Shown: positions 1 through 6,413, counted from the first letter of the stretch. The stretch is 10,086 nt of DNA from Rhodospirillaceae bacterium (GCA_002732845.1 NVSZ01000078.1:1206-11291); one strand, 5' to 3'. The notes: generated from the sequence alone by a model not told the origin. Program-made: numbers and translations.

Positions 1-782
1 TTTGCGCCCTTAACATTTAATCGCAAATGTTCGGGGATGTCCGGCGACCATGCGTTTTTGCCCGGTTTAATGTGTTTTAGCCGTTCGACCACGCGTGCGT
101 TCTGATTGGTCTTTTCGTTGTTTAGGGCATCATGGGGTAGGGGCGGTACGGTTAAAGCTTGCTTGGACGTCATGCGTTTATTCAGATGCGACGGTGCGGG
201 AACCTGATAGGTTTTGTCAATGTCGTTGCGAATGCCGACAATGATGATGCGGTGGCGCGCTTGTGGTACGCCATAGTCTTCGAACTTGTACAGGTGCGCA
301 ACCAGTTTGTACCCGGTTTGGGACAGTTCCTTTAAGATTAGATCAAGGGCCGATCCGGAATTTGCGCTGCTGAGCCCCCCGACATTTTCGGCGATAAACC
401 ACAGGGGCTGGTGTTTTTTCAGGTATTGCACACCGTACGAAAATAACGGCCCAAATTTACCATCCAGACCTTTGCTTTCGCCGACGATGCTGAAATCATT
501 GCAGGGAAACCCAAAGGCAAATCCATCGCATTTTTTTAAACCCGCAATATCAAGGGTGCGGATGTCGGCATGGATGACATTTTCGTCGTCTTCCAAAGGC
601 AAATGATGGATGTTTTGGCTGTAGGTTTCGCACGTGCTTTTATCATAATCGGTCGCCCACAGCGGGGAAATCGAATAGGTTTTTCCGTTTTGATCTTGGA
701 CGTCCTCGCACGACATGGCCGCCAGAGCAATGCCGCCGGGGCCACAAAAAAATTCACCCAATGTAAATTCAGTTTTAGACAT
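1..782 (-). CDS. DNA (cytosine-5-)-methyltransferase, 3' end outside window
   Basis: This gene encodes an enzyme that transfers a methyl group from S-adenosylmethionine to C5 of cytosine in DNA. The 260 visible codons carry the C5-methylase motifs in order: motif I FFCGPGG at residues 11-17 (cofactor binding), motif IV GFPCNDFS at 91-98 with catalytic Cys94, motif VI ENV at 132-134, and motif VIII QARHR at 174-178. The frame is open from ATG 782 to the window edge. The target recognition domain and motifs IX-X would lie beyond position 1, so the recognition sequence cannot be judged. The ATG overlaps the parE stop by 8 bp (ATGTCTAA), which suggests one transcript and translational coupling; no good ribosome binding site is seen apart from a weak GAAGA. 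It could be part of a restriction-modification system or a solitary methylase. The family is certain; the role is not. Confidence 0.93.
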   Translation of the reverse strand, partial: MSKTEFTLGEFFCGPGGIALAAMSCEDVQDQNGKTYSISPLWATDYDKSTCETYSQNIHHLPLEDDENVIHADIRTLDIAGLKKCDGFAFGFPCNDFSIVGESKGLDGKFGPLFSYGVQYLKKHQPLWFIAENVGGLSSANSGSALDLILKELSQTGYKLVAHLYKFEDYGVPQARHRIIIVGIRNDIDKTYQVPAPSHLNKRMTSKQALTVPPLPHDALNNEKTNQNARVVERLKHIKPGKNAWSPDIPEHLRLNVKGA

Positions 783-2880
783 CAATGTCTTCAACAAAAC
801 GCGCATGTTCTTGGATATAGGCGTAGCGGAGTTCTGGTTTTCGGCCCATCAGGCTTTCGACCAGTTCTTCGGTATCGCGGATGTCGTCCCAATCTTCTTC
901 GCCGTGGCCCGTCGGTACGGTGACGCGAAGCAGGGTCCGGTTTGCCGGTTTCATGGTGGTTTCTTTCAGCTGGGCTGCGGGCATTTCACCAAGGCCTTTA
1001 AAGCGGCTGATTTCGACTTTTCCGCGACCAGAAAACGTGGTTTTCATCAATTCATCTTTGTGATCATCGTCGCGCGCATAGGCGACTTTGGCCCCTTGCG
1101 AAAGTCTAAACAGCGGAGGCAGAGCGATGTAAAGGTGACCATTTTCAATGAGTTTGGGCATTTCCTTAAAGAAGAACGTCATGAGCAGAGCCGCGATGTG
1201 AGCCCCATCCACGTCAGCATCGGTCATGATGATGACTTTTTCATAGCGCAAGGCTTCTAGGTTAAAGGTCTTGCGCGTGCCACACCCCAAAGCTTCGGTC
1301 AAATCGCTAAGTTCGACGTTTGCTTTGAGCTTTTCTTGGGTGGCTGAGGCAACGTTGAGGATCTTTCCGCGCAACGGCAAAATGGCCTGAATTTTACGGT
1401 CGCGGGCTTGCTTGGCTGAACCGCCAGCTGAATCCCCTTCGACGATGAAAATTTCGGTGCCCTGCGCACTATTTTGGCTGCAATCGGACAGTTTGCCCGG
1501 CAGGCGTAAGCGTTTGGTCGCGGACTTGCGTTTGGTTTCTTGGTCCATGCGCCGACGCATGCGCAGGTTGGCTCGTTCAACGGCCCATTCAACCAAGGCA
1601 TTTGCGGCTTTGGGATCAGACGACAACCACAAATCAAAGCGATCGCGGAGCGTATTTTCGACCAATTTGGCCGCAGATTGGGTGGACAGTTTATCTTTGG
1701 TTTGGCCCTGAAATTGCGGGTCGGGAATAAAGGCCGACAACATGATCGCGGCCCCACCCAACAAATCGTCGCCCGTCATTTTTGCCGCACCCTTGGCATT
1801 GATCAGGTCGGCATAGGCGCGAATACCCTTGGCTAAGGCGCTTTTTAGGCCCGATTCATGGGTGCCGCCTTGCGGTGTTGGCACGGTGTTACAGTACGAA
1901 TTTAAAAACCCGTCTTCATCCATGGGCCAGGCAATTGCCCATTCGACTCGTCCGGGGCTGTCGGTGAAATCGGCCTGGCCTTCGAACGGGCGGGGGGTGA
2001 CCGTGCGGCGTTCTTTCAGAACTTCGGCGACATAATCCGCCAATCCACCCGGAAAGTGCAATTCGGCCTTTTCTGGAATGTTTTTGTCTTCGGACCCTTT
2101 GAGCAGCGACGGATCGCAGGTCCAGCGGATTTTTACGCCGCGAAACAGGTAGGCCTTTGACCGCACAAGGCGAAACAGCGTGTGCGGGCGAAAATTCACC
2201 CGGGTGCCAAAAATATCGGTATCGGGGATAAACGTGACCGTGGTGCCGCGTCGATTGTTAATGGGGCCTAGGTTTTCCAGCTTGGATGTGGGCAAACCAC
2301 GGGAAAAAGTCTGTTGGTACAGTTGTTTGTCCTTGGCGACTTCGACGATCAACAGGCTGGACAGGGCGTTGACCACGCTTGAGCCCACACCATGCAGGCC
2401 GCCGGACGTTTCATACGCGCCGCCGCCAAACTTGGCCCCGGCGTGCAGGGTTGTGAAAATCACTTCAAGGGCCGAGATGTCTTTGAATTTAGGGTGAGGA
2501 TCGACCGGAATGCCGCGACCGTTGTCTTTGATGATGAGGCGATTCCCGGGCTCTAAGATCACATCAATGACCGAGGCATGTCCGGCAACGGCTTCGTCCA
2601 TCGAGTTATCGATGATTTCCGCAGCCAAATGGTGATAGGCGCGTTCATCCGTGCCACCGATATACATGCCGGGGCGTTTGCGCACGGGTTCCAAGCCTTC
2701 AAGGACTTCGATGTCGGCGGCCGAATAGTCATCACCCCCGGCCTTTTTCACAGGCTTTGGGGCGGGCTTTGGCGCCGGCTTTGCAGCCACGGCCTTCTTC
2801 GGCGGGGCTTTTGGGGCCGCCTTCGGTTCAGGTTTAGCTGGTTCAGGTTTGGGCGCATCGTCCCCAAATAGGTCGCTCAT
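775..2880 (-). CDS. parE: DNA topoisomerase IV subunit B
   Basis: This is the ATPase subunit of topoisomerase IV, which with ParC decatenates daughter chromosomes and relaxes supercoils. The protein has 701 residues. Residues about 9-47 are a low-complexity Ala/Pro/Lys extension. The GHKL ATPase domain follows: ERAYHHLAAEIIDNSMDEA around 79-97, DNGRG at 119-123, GGLHGVG at 160-166, and the QTK lysine loop at 393-395. The TOPRIM domain has EGDSAGG at 481-487 and DADVDG at 554-559 (metal-binding acidic residues), then FKGLGEM at 628-634. The GGTDERA-type N-terminus and the absence of the long C-terminal insert of many GyrB proteins favour ParE over GyrB. Start ATG 2880 has only a weak purine tract upstream (GTGAG). 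The gene runs divergently from the thioesterase gene and overlaps the methyltransferase downstream. A Lys-rich tail of this kind before the GHKL domain is seen in other alphaproteobacterial ParE proteins (family knowledge). Confidence 0.95.
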   Translation of the reverse strand: MSDLFGDDAPKPEPAKPEPKAAPKAPPKKAVAAKPAPKPAPKPVKKAGGDDYSAADIEVLEGLEPVRKRPGMYIGGTDERAYHHLAAEIIDNSMDEAVAGHASVIDVILEPGNRLIIKDNGRGIPVDPHPKFKDISALEVIFTTLHAGAKFGGGAYETSGGLHGVGSSVVNALSSLLIVEVAKDKQLYQQTFSRGLPTSKLENLGPINNRRGTTVTFIPDTDIFGTRVNFRPHTLFRLVRSKAYLFRGVKIRWTCDPSLLKGSEDKNIPEKAELHFPGGLADYVAEVLKERRTVTPRPFEGQADFTDSPGRVEWAIAWPMDEDGFLNSYCNTVPTPQGGTHESGLKSALAKGIRAYADLINAKGAAKMTGDDLLGGAAIMLSAFIPDPQFQGQTKDKLSTQSAAKLVENTLRDRFDLWLSSDPKAANALVEWAVERANLRMRRRMDQETKRKSATKRLRLPGKLSDCSQNSAQGTEIFIVEGDSAGGSAKQARDRKIQAILPLRGKILNVASATQEKLKANVELSDLTEALGCGTRKTFNLEALRYEKVIIMTDADVDGAHIAALLMTFFFKEMPKLIENGHLYIALPPLFRLSQGAKVAYARDDDHKDELMKTTFSGRGKVEISRFKGLGEMPAAQLKETTMKPANRTLLRVTVPTGHGEEDWDDIRDTEELVESLMGRKPELRYAYIQEHARFVEDIDV

Positions 2881-2919
2881 AGCAGCTCACATCAAAATTA
2901 AATACGATTAAGTTAGTTT

Positions 2920-2948
2920 ATAGTAAAATTGTTGGTAGCGTACAGCAA
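2920..2948 (-). promoter_or_regulatory. Candidate sigma-70-type promoter of parE
   Basis: Read on the minus strand, TTGCTG (2943-2948) and TACTAT (2920-2925) are separated by exactly 17 nt and lie about 40 bp before the parE start. Both boxes match the consensus only partly (3/6 and 4/6), so this is a suggestion based on spacing and position. Confidence 0.3.
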
Positions 2949-2989
2949 CCATCATTTGGTAGTGTTTAGCATAAATTACCTCAATATAT

Positions 2990-3003
2990 ACGCATTAATG
3001 CGT
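2990..3003. promoter_or_regulatory. Perfect 14-bp palindrome before thioesterase RBS
   Basis: ACGCATTAATGCGT is a perfect palindrome. It directly follows an AT-rich TATATA (2985-2990) and ends 2 nt before the GGAG ribosome binding site (3006-3009) of the thioesterase gene. The position suits an operator overlapping the transcription start. It is too tight (no loop) to be a normal RNA hairpin. The binding protein is unknown. Confidence 0.45.
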
Positions 3004-3019
3004 TTGGAGACTTTTAAAA

Positions 3020-3409
3020 ATGAGCGAATCGGAACCAAGGGGCGAATTATCGATCCGACAAGTGGCCATGCCGGCAAACTTAAATGCCGGGGGTAATATC
3101 TTTGGCGGATGGTTGTTGGCGCAAATGGACATCGCGGGCGGTATTACCGCCAGTGACCGGGCCAAGGGGCGGGTCGCGACCGTCGCCATCACCGCCATGG
3201 AATTTCACAACCCGGTTTATGTGGGCGATGTGTTGAGCTGTTACGCCGATGTGCGCAAGGTCGGAAACACCTCAATCACGATCCATGTGCAAGCCTGGGT
3301 GCACCGCCGTGATGGTTCAAAGACGAACGAAATTAAAGTCACCGAAGGCGATTTTGTGTTTGTGGCGTTGAACGAAGATGGATCAAAGCGAGCTGTGCCG
3401 CCCGCATAG
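3020..3409 (+). CDS. Acyl-CoA thioesterase, YciA-like hotdog fold
   Basis: This is a cytoplasmic enzyme that hydrolyses acyl-CoA to free acid and CoA. The 129-residue protein has the single hotdog domain of the YciA/acyl-CoA hydrolase family. The signature is AMPANLNAGGNIFGGWLLAQMD at about 16-37, given here as its parts AMPANLNAGG and NIFGGWLLAQMD. Asp37 is at the position of the conserved catalytic Asp, followed by RVATVAITAMEF (51-62), the PVYVGDVLSCYA strand (65-76) and TSITIHVQAWV (84-94). Length and motif order fit the family, and the fold normally works as a multimer. ATG 3020 has GGAG at 3006-3009, a spacing of 10 nt. It stands alone between a divergent parE and a convergent fadL-type gene. 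Substrate chain length cannot be read from the sequence. The symbol yciA would fit by homology, but orthology is not shown. Confidence 0.93.
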   Translation: MSESEPRGELSIRQVAMPANLNAGGNIFGGWLLAQMDIAGGITASDRAKGRVATVAITAMEFHNPVYVGDVLSCYADVRKVGNTSITIHVQAWVHRRDGSKTNEIKVTEGDFVFVALNEDGSKRAVPPA

Positions 3410-3427
3410 AAGGAGAGCTGAGCTTTT

Positions 3428-3507
3428 AAGGTGCCTTGGGTTCTGCGGGAAACCTAGACAAGGCCTGCAAGCCTTGACTTGCAAGCCTTGCAGGTTCGAT
3501 CCACCTT
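3428..3507 (+). other. Compact foldable element in thioesterase 3' region (possible structured RNA)
   Basis: An 80-nt stretch can fold as a three-way junction. Stem P1 is AAGGTG (3428-3433) with CACCTT (3502-3507). P2 is CCTTG (3434-3438) with CAAGG (3459-3463), capped by GGTT (3439-3442) with AACC (3451-3454). P3 is CCTGCAAG (3464-3471) with CTTGCAGG (3487-3494), capped by CTTG (3473-3476) with CAAG (3482-3485). Helices P1/P2 and P2/P3 abut without spacer. It also holds a direct repeat TGCAAGCCTTG at 3466-3476 and 3480-3490. It matches no RNA family I recognise. It may be a 3' UTR structure, a small RNA or a palindromic repeat. Confidence 0.45.
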
Positions 3508-3530
3508 CATCAGAATCTGAATTACAATAA

Positions 3531-3567
3531 AAAAACCGCCCAAGACTTTAAGTCTTGGGCGGTTTGA
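3531..3567 (-). terminator. Rho-independent terminator of the FadL-family gene
   Basis: A 15-bp perfect inverted repeat, AAACCGCCCAAGACT (3533-3547) and AGTCTTGGGCGGTTT (3551-3565), is followed on the minus strand by a run of seven T. It lies about 35 bp after the stop of the minus-strand porin gene. It can also fold in plus-strand RNA, where the T run is only TTT, so it may partly stop the thioesterase transcript too. Confidence 0.9.
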
Positions 3568-3602
3568 TATGTTCAACAGTCTTGCGGCAGAACCGCGTTC
3601 TC

Positions 3603-4838
3603 TTAGAATTCTTGAGAAACAGACAGTTGGAAACCTTTTTGTTGGTGCTTCAGGATGGATGCACGGGTGACACCATTTGCTGCACCAAAGACGGATAAAT
3701 CGTCAACTTTTTTGGCTGTTGGTGTGATGTATCCACTTGCACCAAGCTTCATACCGTTACCCATCGTGTAGGTTGCGCCCGCTGTAAAGTGTGTTTCCAC
3801 AATAGCTGGGAACAAGAAGTTCGCGAGGACGTGACCTTCATCGATTGGAGAATTCGCATGGCTGACACCAGCACGAATTTGCAGGCTGTCATCAATTTTG
3901 TGTTCAACACCAATCATGAAGATGTTTTGATCAACCCAACCAAAACCACGTGATGCCGTGGTCGGATCGTTTGATGAATTGCCAATTGTTGCAACACTGC
4001 TCCAAGCTACATATTTGTAATCCAGAGAGATAGATGTGCTTGGTGTGACATCAAAGGTTAAACCAAGAAGGGCTTGAGCAGGAGTGTCGATCGGGTCTGT
4101 GAAAACAACGTTATCATAGACACCTGTGTCTTGATGCCAAACCGGGCTGCGCAGAGAAACTGCGAAAGAACCATTTTCAGGCAAGTCCCATACTGCGCCA
4201 ACTTGGAAACCGACACCATAAAATGTTTCAGAAACACCTTCAACACCAGATGGCTGGAAGCTACCTTGTGCGGAGTCAGTGTCCATTGTGGCCCGACTTA
4301 AAATCGCGCCAATGCCCAATGTTGTGCCGGCATCGTATTTGTAAGAAACAGAAGGTTGCAAATAGACCATTTTGTAATCTACGTTTTGATCTTCGTTTTT
4401 GGTGGCTGGAAAACCAGCACCTTGACGACCTGTAGGCCAATCACTTGCACCACCACCACCGGGAACGATCGAGATGTTGAATGACGTTGTATCATCAATT
4501 TTGTAATTCACACCAAGGGAACCGTTGGGGAAGTCGCCCGCGCCACTGGTCATTTCTGTCTGAACGTCACCAATGGTCGTAATGCCTTTAACATCAGCCC
4601 AGAACCAACCAAGGTTGATTTGGTATTCGTTGCCCATCTTACCCGCGAGGGCAGGGTTCATGGCGGCATCAACGGCGGCTGCAGCTTTTGCTGAACCAGC
4701 ACCACCCATGCCACATTTTTCAGTACCGACACAGCTTGGAAGCATGCCAAAAGTTGCATAAGCCTGACCGGCCGGCATCATCGATGCTGCGAAAGCGGCT
4801 ACGCCAGAAAGTAATGTAAGTTTTAACTTGTTCGTCAT
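3603..4838 (-). CDS. OmpP1/FadL-family outer-membrane protein
   Basis: This is predicted to be an outer-membrane beta-barrel of the FadL/TodX family, which lets hydrophobic compounds such as long-chain fatty acids or aromatics cross the outer membrane. From ATG 4838 it has 411 residues. Residues 1-28 form a signal peptide (MTNKLK, a hydrophobic stretch, then AYA before TFG). The mature N-terminus has GMGGAG (43-48) and a MNPALAG motif (60-66) matching the NPA motif of the family's N-terminal region, and two cysteines (36 and 42). The rest alternates beta strands rich in Gly, Thr and aromatic residues and ends in QLSVSQEF, with the terminal Phe expected for Bam-dependent barrels. A GTG at 4856 would add six residues (MGIPKT), but its SD is poorly spaced. 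The substrate is unknown. Family confidence is high and start confidence is moderate. Confidence 0.88.
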   Translation of the reverse strand: MTNKLKLTLLSGVAAFAASMMPAGQAYATFGMLPSCVGTEKCGMGGAGSAKAAAAVDAAMNPALAGKMGNEYQINLGWFWADVKGITTIGDVQTEMTSGAGDFPNGSLGVNYKIDDTTSFNISIVPGGGGASDWPTGRQGAGFPATKNEDQNVDYKMVYLQPSVSYKYDAGTTLGIGAILSRATMDTDSAQGSFQPSGVEGVSETFYGVGFQVGAVWDLPENGSFAVSLRSPVWHQDTGVYDNVVFTDPIDTPAQALLGLTFDVTPSTSISLDYKYVAWSSVATIGNSSNDPTTASRGFGWVDQNIFMIGVEHKIDDSLQIRAGVSHANSPIDEGHVLANFLFPAIVETHFTAGATYTMGNGMKLGASGYITPTAKKVDDLSVFGAANGVTRASILKHQQKGFQLSVSQEF

Positions 4839-4857
4839 CGTTTTAGGTATCCCCACC

Positions 4858-4932
4858 TTAATTGAAGGCCTGTCTAATCAAAACAATAATGACTTCGAAC
4901 TGGCGCCTCAGTGTATTTGGTTTAATATACAT
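4858..4932 (-). CDS. Possible 24-codon leader ORF upstream of FadL-family gene
   Basis: A short ORF starts at ATG 4932 with GAGGGG two bases upstream and runs 24 codons to TAA 4858-4860. Its peptide begins MYIKPNTLRRQ and continues with a hydrophobic segment, FEVIIVLI, ending QAFN. The stop lies 1 nt before the alternative GTG of the porin gene and about 20 nt before its ATG, in another frame. The spacing could allow coupling or a regulatory leader. It may also be chance in AT-rich DNA, as the SD-start distance is short and nothing shows conservation. Confidence 0.25.
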   Translation of the reverse strand: MYIKPNTLRRQFEVIIVLIRQAFN

Positions 4933-4973
4933 AGCCCCTCTTCAATCGATCTTCTTAAAGTCCTGTGCTCTCC

Positions 4974-5050
4974 ACTTATCATAATTTGTGCAACACAGAA
5001 AACCGAATCGTAGGCACTTTTTAATTAATCTAAACAATACTTATCATAAT
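4974..5050. repeat. Direct repeat ACTTATCATAAT, two copies
   Basis: The 12-mer ACTTATCATAAT occurs at 4974-4985 and 5039-5050, 65 bp start to start. Its core TTATCATAA is itself a dyad around the central C. On the minus strand each copy reads ATTATGATAAGT, which contains a TATGAT -10-like box pointing toward the porin gene. The copies could be regulator sites or two alternative promoters. Confidence 0.45.
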
Positions 5051-5269
5051 ACACCCGGCAACATGTAGTAATTTTGTAGCACTTTGAAATTAATTATTCT
5101 CTTAGGTTGATGAAGGTGCACACTTTATATACCGATCAAAGCACGGTCACTTTTTTTTGAAAGTAGTATTATAGTGCGACAGCTTATGTAAGAGATGTGT
5201 TATAGTCGAAGAGTGTAATATAGAAGGGCAACCCTCTTCTGTATGTTATTAATTAAATTATAACAGTAG

Positions 5270-5298
5270 GTTATGCCATTTTTTATGGTTGGTATAAC
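5270..5298. repeat. Inverted repeat, operator- or hairpin-like
   Basis: GTTATGCCA (5270-5278) and TGGTATAAC (5290-5298) pair over 9 bp with one G-T wobble and an 11-nt spacer. The position about 200 bp before the DsrE-family start leaves open whether this is an operator or a structure in an unannotated RNA. Confidence 0.3.
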
Positions 5299-5381
5299 GT
5301 TTAAGTGTAGCAGACGTCTGATTGCAAAACTAAAGCGTTTTCTTTTGTTGATTCGGCGCGTTAAAACAAAAAAATACGCTA

Positions 5382-5408
5382 AGTCGCTGTGCGTCGACTG
5401 TTTTTTTT
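5382..5408 (+). terminator. Terminator-like hairpin with T8 tract
   Basis: AGTCG (5382-5386) and CGACT (5395-5399) form a 5-bp stem with an 8-nt loop, followed after one G by eight T (5401-5408). It points in the plus direction but no plus-strand gene ends here. It would fit the end of a small RNA transcribed from within the region, or attenuation ahead of the DsrE-family gene. The stem is short, so confidence is low. Confidence 0.3.
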
Positions 5409-5498
5409 CGGTGTGGCCCTAGAGGGGGATACACTTAAAAAAAATACGAAATATCGGTTAAACACCTAAATATTGAAATTTTTGGAGGACCCAAACGA

Positions 5499-5999
5499 AT
5501 GTCTAACGATCTTGAAAATGCTAAATCAATGTCCATCATTGTTACCAAAGGTACATTGGATTGGGCTTACCCACCTTTTATCTTGGCAACCACGGCGGCC
5601 GCTATGGATGTTAAAGTCAATATGTTCTTTACATTTTATGGCCTGCAGCTTTTGAAAAAAGAACTGGACCATCTGCAAATCACAACCTTGGGCAACCCAG
5701 GTATGGAAATGCCAATGATGGGCATGCACATGACAATGCCGAACATGATGTCGATGATTCCCGGTGTTGATGCGATGTGCTCAACCATGATGAAAAACTT
5801 GATCAAGAAAAAAGGCATTGCGTCTATTCCTGAATTGCGCGAAGCCGCTATTGATCTGGACATCGAAATGACCGCGTGTCAAATGACCATGGATCTGTTC
5901 GAATTTGACCGTAAAGACCTTATTGATGGTGTTGAATACGGTGGTGCGGCAACGTACATGGAACAAGCTCTGAAATCAGATATCAACTTATATATCTAA
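5499..5999 (+). CDS. DsrE/DsrF/DrsH-like family protein (DsrE2 type)
   Basis: This is a 166-residue cytoplasmic protein of the DsrE/F/H-like superfamily. Relatives carry or relay sulfur on a conserved cysteine and are often found with TusA, rhodanese or Hdr-like genes in sulfur oxidisers (family knowledge). Visible signatures are SIIVTKGTLDWAYPPFILA (12-30), FFTFYGLQLL (43-52), LGNPGMEMP (64-72), GIASIPELREAA (106-117), TACQMTMDLF (125-134) with the conserved Cys127, and DLIDGVEYGGAATYM (140-154). A second Cys is at 94. The loop 69-98 has 13 methionines, richer than needed for the fold. ATG 5499 has a strong GGAGG at 5484-5488. No sulfur-metabolism partner lies next to it in this window, so a role in sulfur transfer is inferred. 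The region upstream is long and AT-rich and a hairpin follows the stop. Confidence 0.92.
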   Translation: MSNDLENAKSMSIIVTKGTLDWAYPPFILATTAAAMDVKVNMFFTFYGLQLLKKELDHLQITTLGNPGMEMPMMGMHMTMPNMMSMIPGVDAMCSTMMKNLIKKKGIASIPELREAAIDLDIEMTACQMTMDLFEFDRKDLIDGVEYGGAATYMEQALKSDINLYI

Positions 6000-6024
6000 T
6001 TGCCATACAAAGTATGCTATACAC

Positions 6025-6059
6025 AAATGGAAGGCCCATTTTAGCCGGGCCTTTCATTT
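6025..6059 (+). terminator. Hairpin terminator after DsrE-family gene
   Basis: AAATGGAAGGCCC (6025-6037) pairs with GGGCCTTTCATTT (6047-6059) over 13 bp, including one G-T pair, with a 9-nt loop. The right arm is T-rich, though no clean T run follows. It starts 25 bp after the stop. A smaller hairpin, CATAC (6004-6008) with GTATG (6012-6016), lies just before it. Confidence 0.75.
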
Positions 6060-6101
6060 GAGTATTGGATTTTGGGGTAGCTTGGGGGAGCTTCGCGTAT
6101 C

Positions 6102-6413
6102 ATGGAACTCAAAAAAACCAGAGTAACCCTCAACAGCTTATTTGCTGTATGTGGGACGGATGAGACAGAGGCGACGTTTTCACCAGATCGTCGGTCTATC
6201 CGCATTCACGGTCATTCCACAACCATCCGTCTTGAACGCGCTTTTTGGGAAAGTCTTGAACGACTGGCCGCCGAAGAAAGCACGACCATTGCCAGTCTGA
6301 TTACGTCTGTGCACGATCATTGCCCACAAATGAATACGCGCAATCTTGCCTCTTGTTTACGCGTGATTTGCCTGCTGACCTCCAATAACGAAGAACAACA
6401 AGAGGAAGAGTAG
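6102..6413 (+). CDS. Ribbon-helix-helix domain protein (RHH_4 type)
   Basis: This is a 103-residue protein with an alphaproteobacterial RHH_4-type ribbon-helix-helix domain at about residues 31-93. The strand part is RSIRIHGHSTTIRLE (31-45), then helix 1 RAFWESLERLAAEES (46-60), helix 2 TIASLITSVHDHC (62-74), and the conserved NLASCLRVICL (81-91). Such domains usually dimerise and bind DNA, but RHH_4 proteins are little studied, so a regulator role is inferred. About 30 extra residues precede the domain, and the tail ends in an acidic NNEEQQEEE. ATG 6102 has GGGGGAG at 6084-6090. It is separated from the DsrE-family gene by a hairpin and from the next gene by nearly 500 bp, so it is probably a single-gene unit. 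Confidence 0.88.
   Translation: MELKKTRVTLNSLFAVCGTDETEATFSPDRRSIRIHGHSTTIRLERAFWESLERLAAEESTTIASLITSVHDHCPQMNTRNLASCLRVICLLTSNNEEQQEEE

Larger units (their letters stand above)
4857..5498. other. AT-rich intergenic region with repeated motifs
   Basis: This 640-bp stretch separates the divergent porin and DsrE-family genes. It should hold both promoters. I see no plus-strand ORF with a good ribosome binding site. It contains a 12-bp direct repeat (4974, 5039), two T8 tracts (5151-5158, 5401-5408), an A8 tract (5437-5444), a 10-bp perfect palindrome CAGACGTCTG (5311-5320), several hairpins, and a pair of 10-bp inverted arms, TTTAAGTGTA (5300-5309) and TACACTTAAA (5430-5439). Possible -10-like TATAGT boxes occur near 5170 and 5200, without convincing -35 boxes. 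Confidence 0.6.

Noticed and set aside
715-2871. Several long plus-strand open frames across parE.
   Set aside because: They lie opposite clearly conserved ParE coding sequence, lack ribosome binding sites and domains, and are expected shadows in GC-rich codons.
775-2880. Gyrase B instead of topoisomerase IV B.
   Set aside because: The N-terminal GGTDERA motif, the length and the overall pattern fit ParE; GyrB usually has a GDTDDG-type motif and is longer.
3410-3454. AAGGAGAG after the thioesterase stop followed by GTG 3431, as a new small gene.
   Set aside because: The frame closes after eight codons (TAG 3455-3457 region) and the bases are better explained by the folded element.
3491-3507. 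GGTTCGATCC looked like the T-loop of a tRNA (3' end of a tRNA gene or an att site).
   Set aside because: The flanks (GCAGG and CACCT) do not form a T stem, no D arm or anticodon arm exists upstream, and the bases fall in an unpaired joint of another good fold.
4839-4856. GTG 4856 as start of the FadL-family gene.
   Set aside because: The nearest AAGG sits directly against the GTG, whereas ATG 4838 opens a normal signal peptide (MTNKLK). The GTG remains an alternative.
5141-5158. ACCG...CGGT followed by CAC and T8 as another terminator near 5130-5158.
   Set aside because: The stem is only four base pairs with a nine-base loop and is separated from the T run, so it is not separable from chance.
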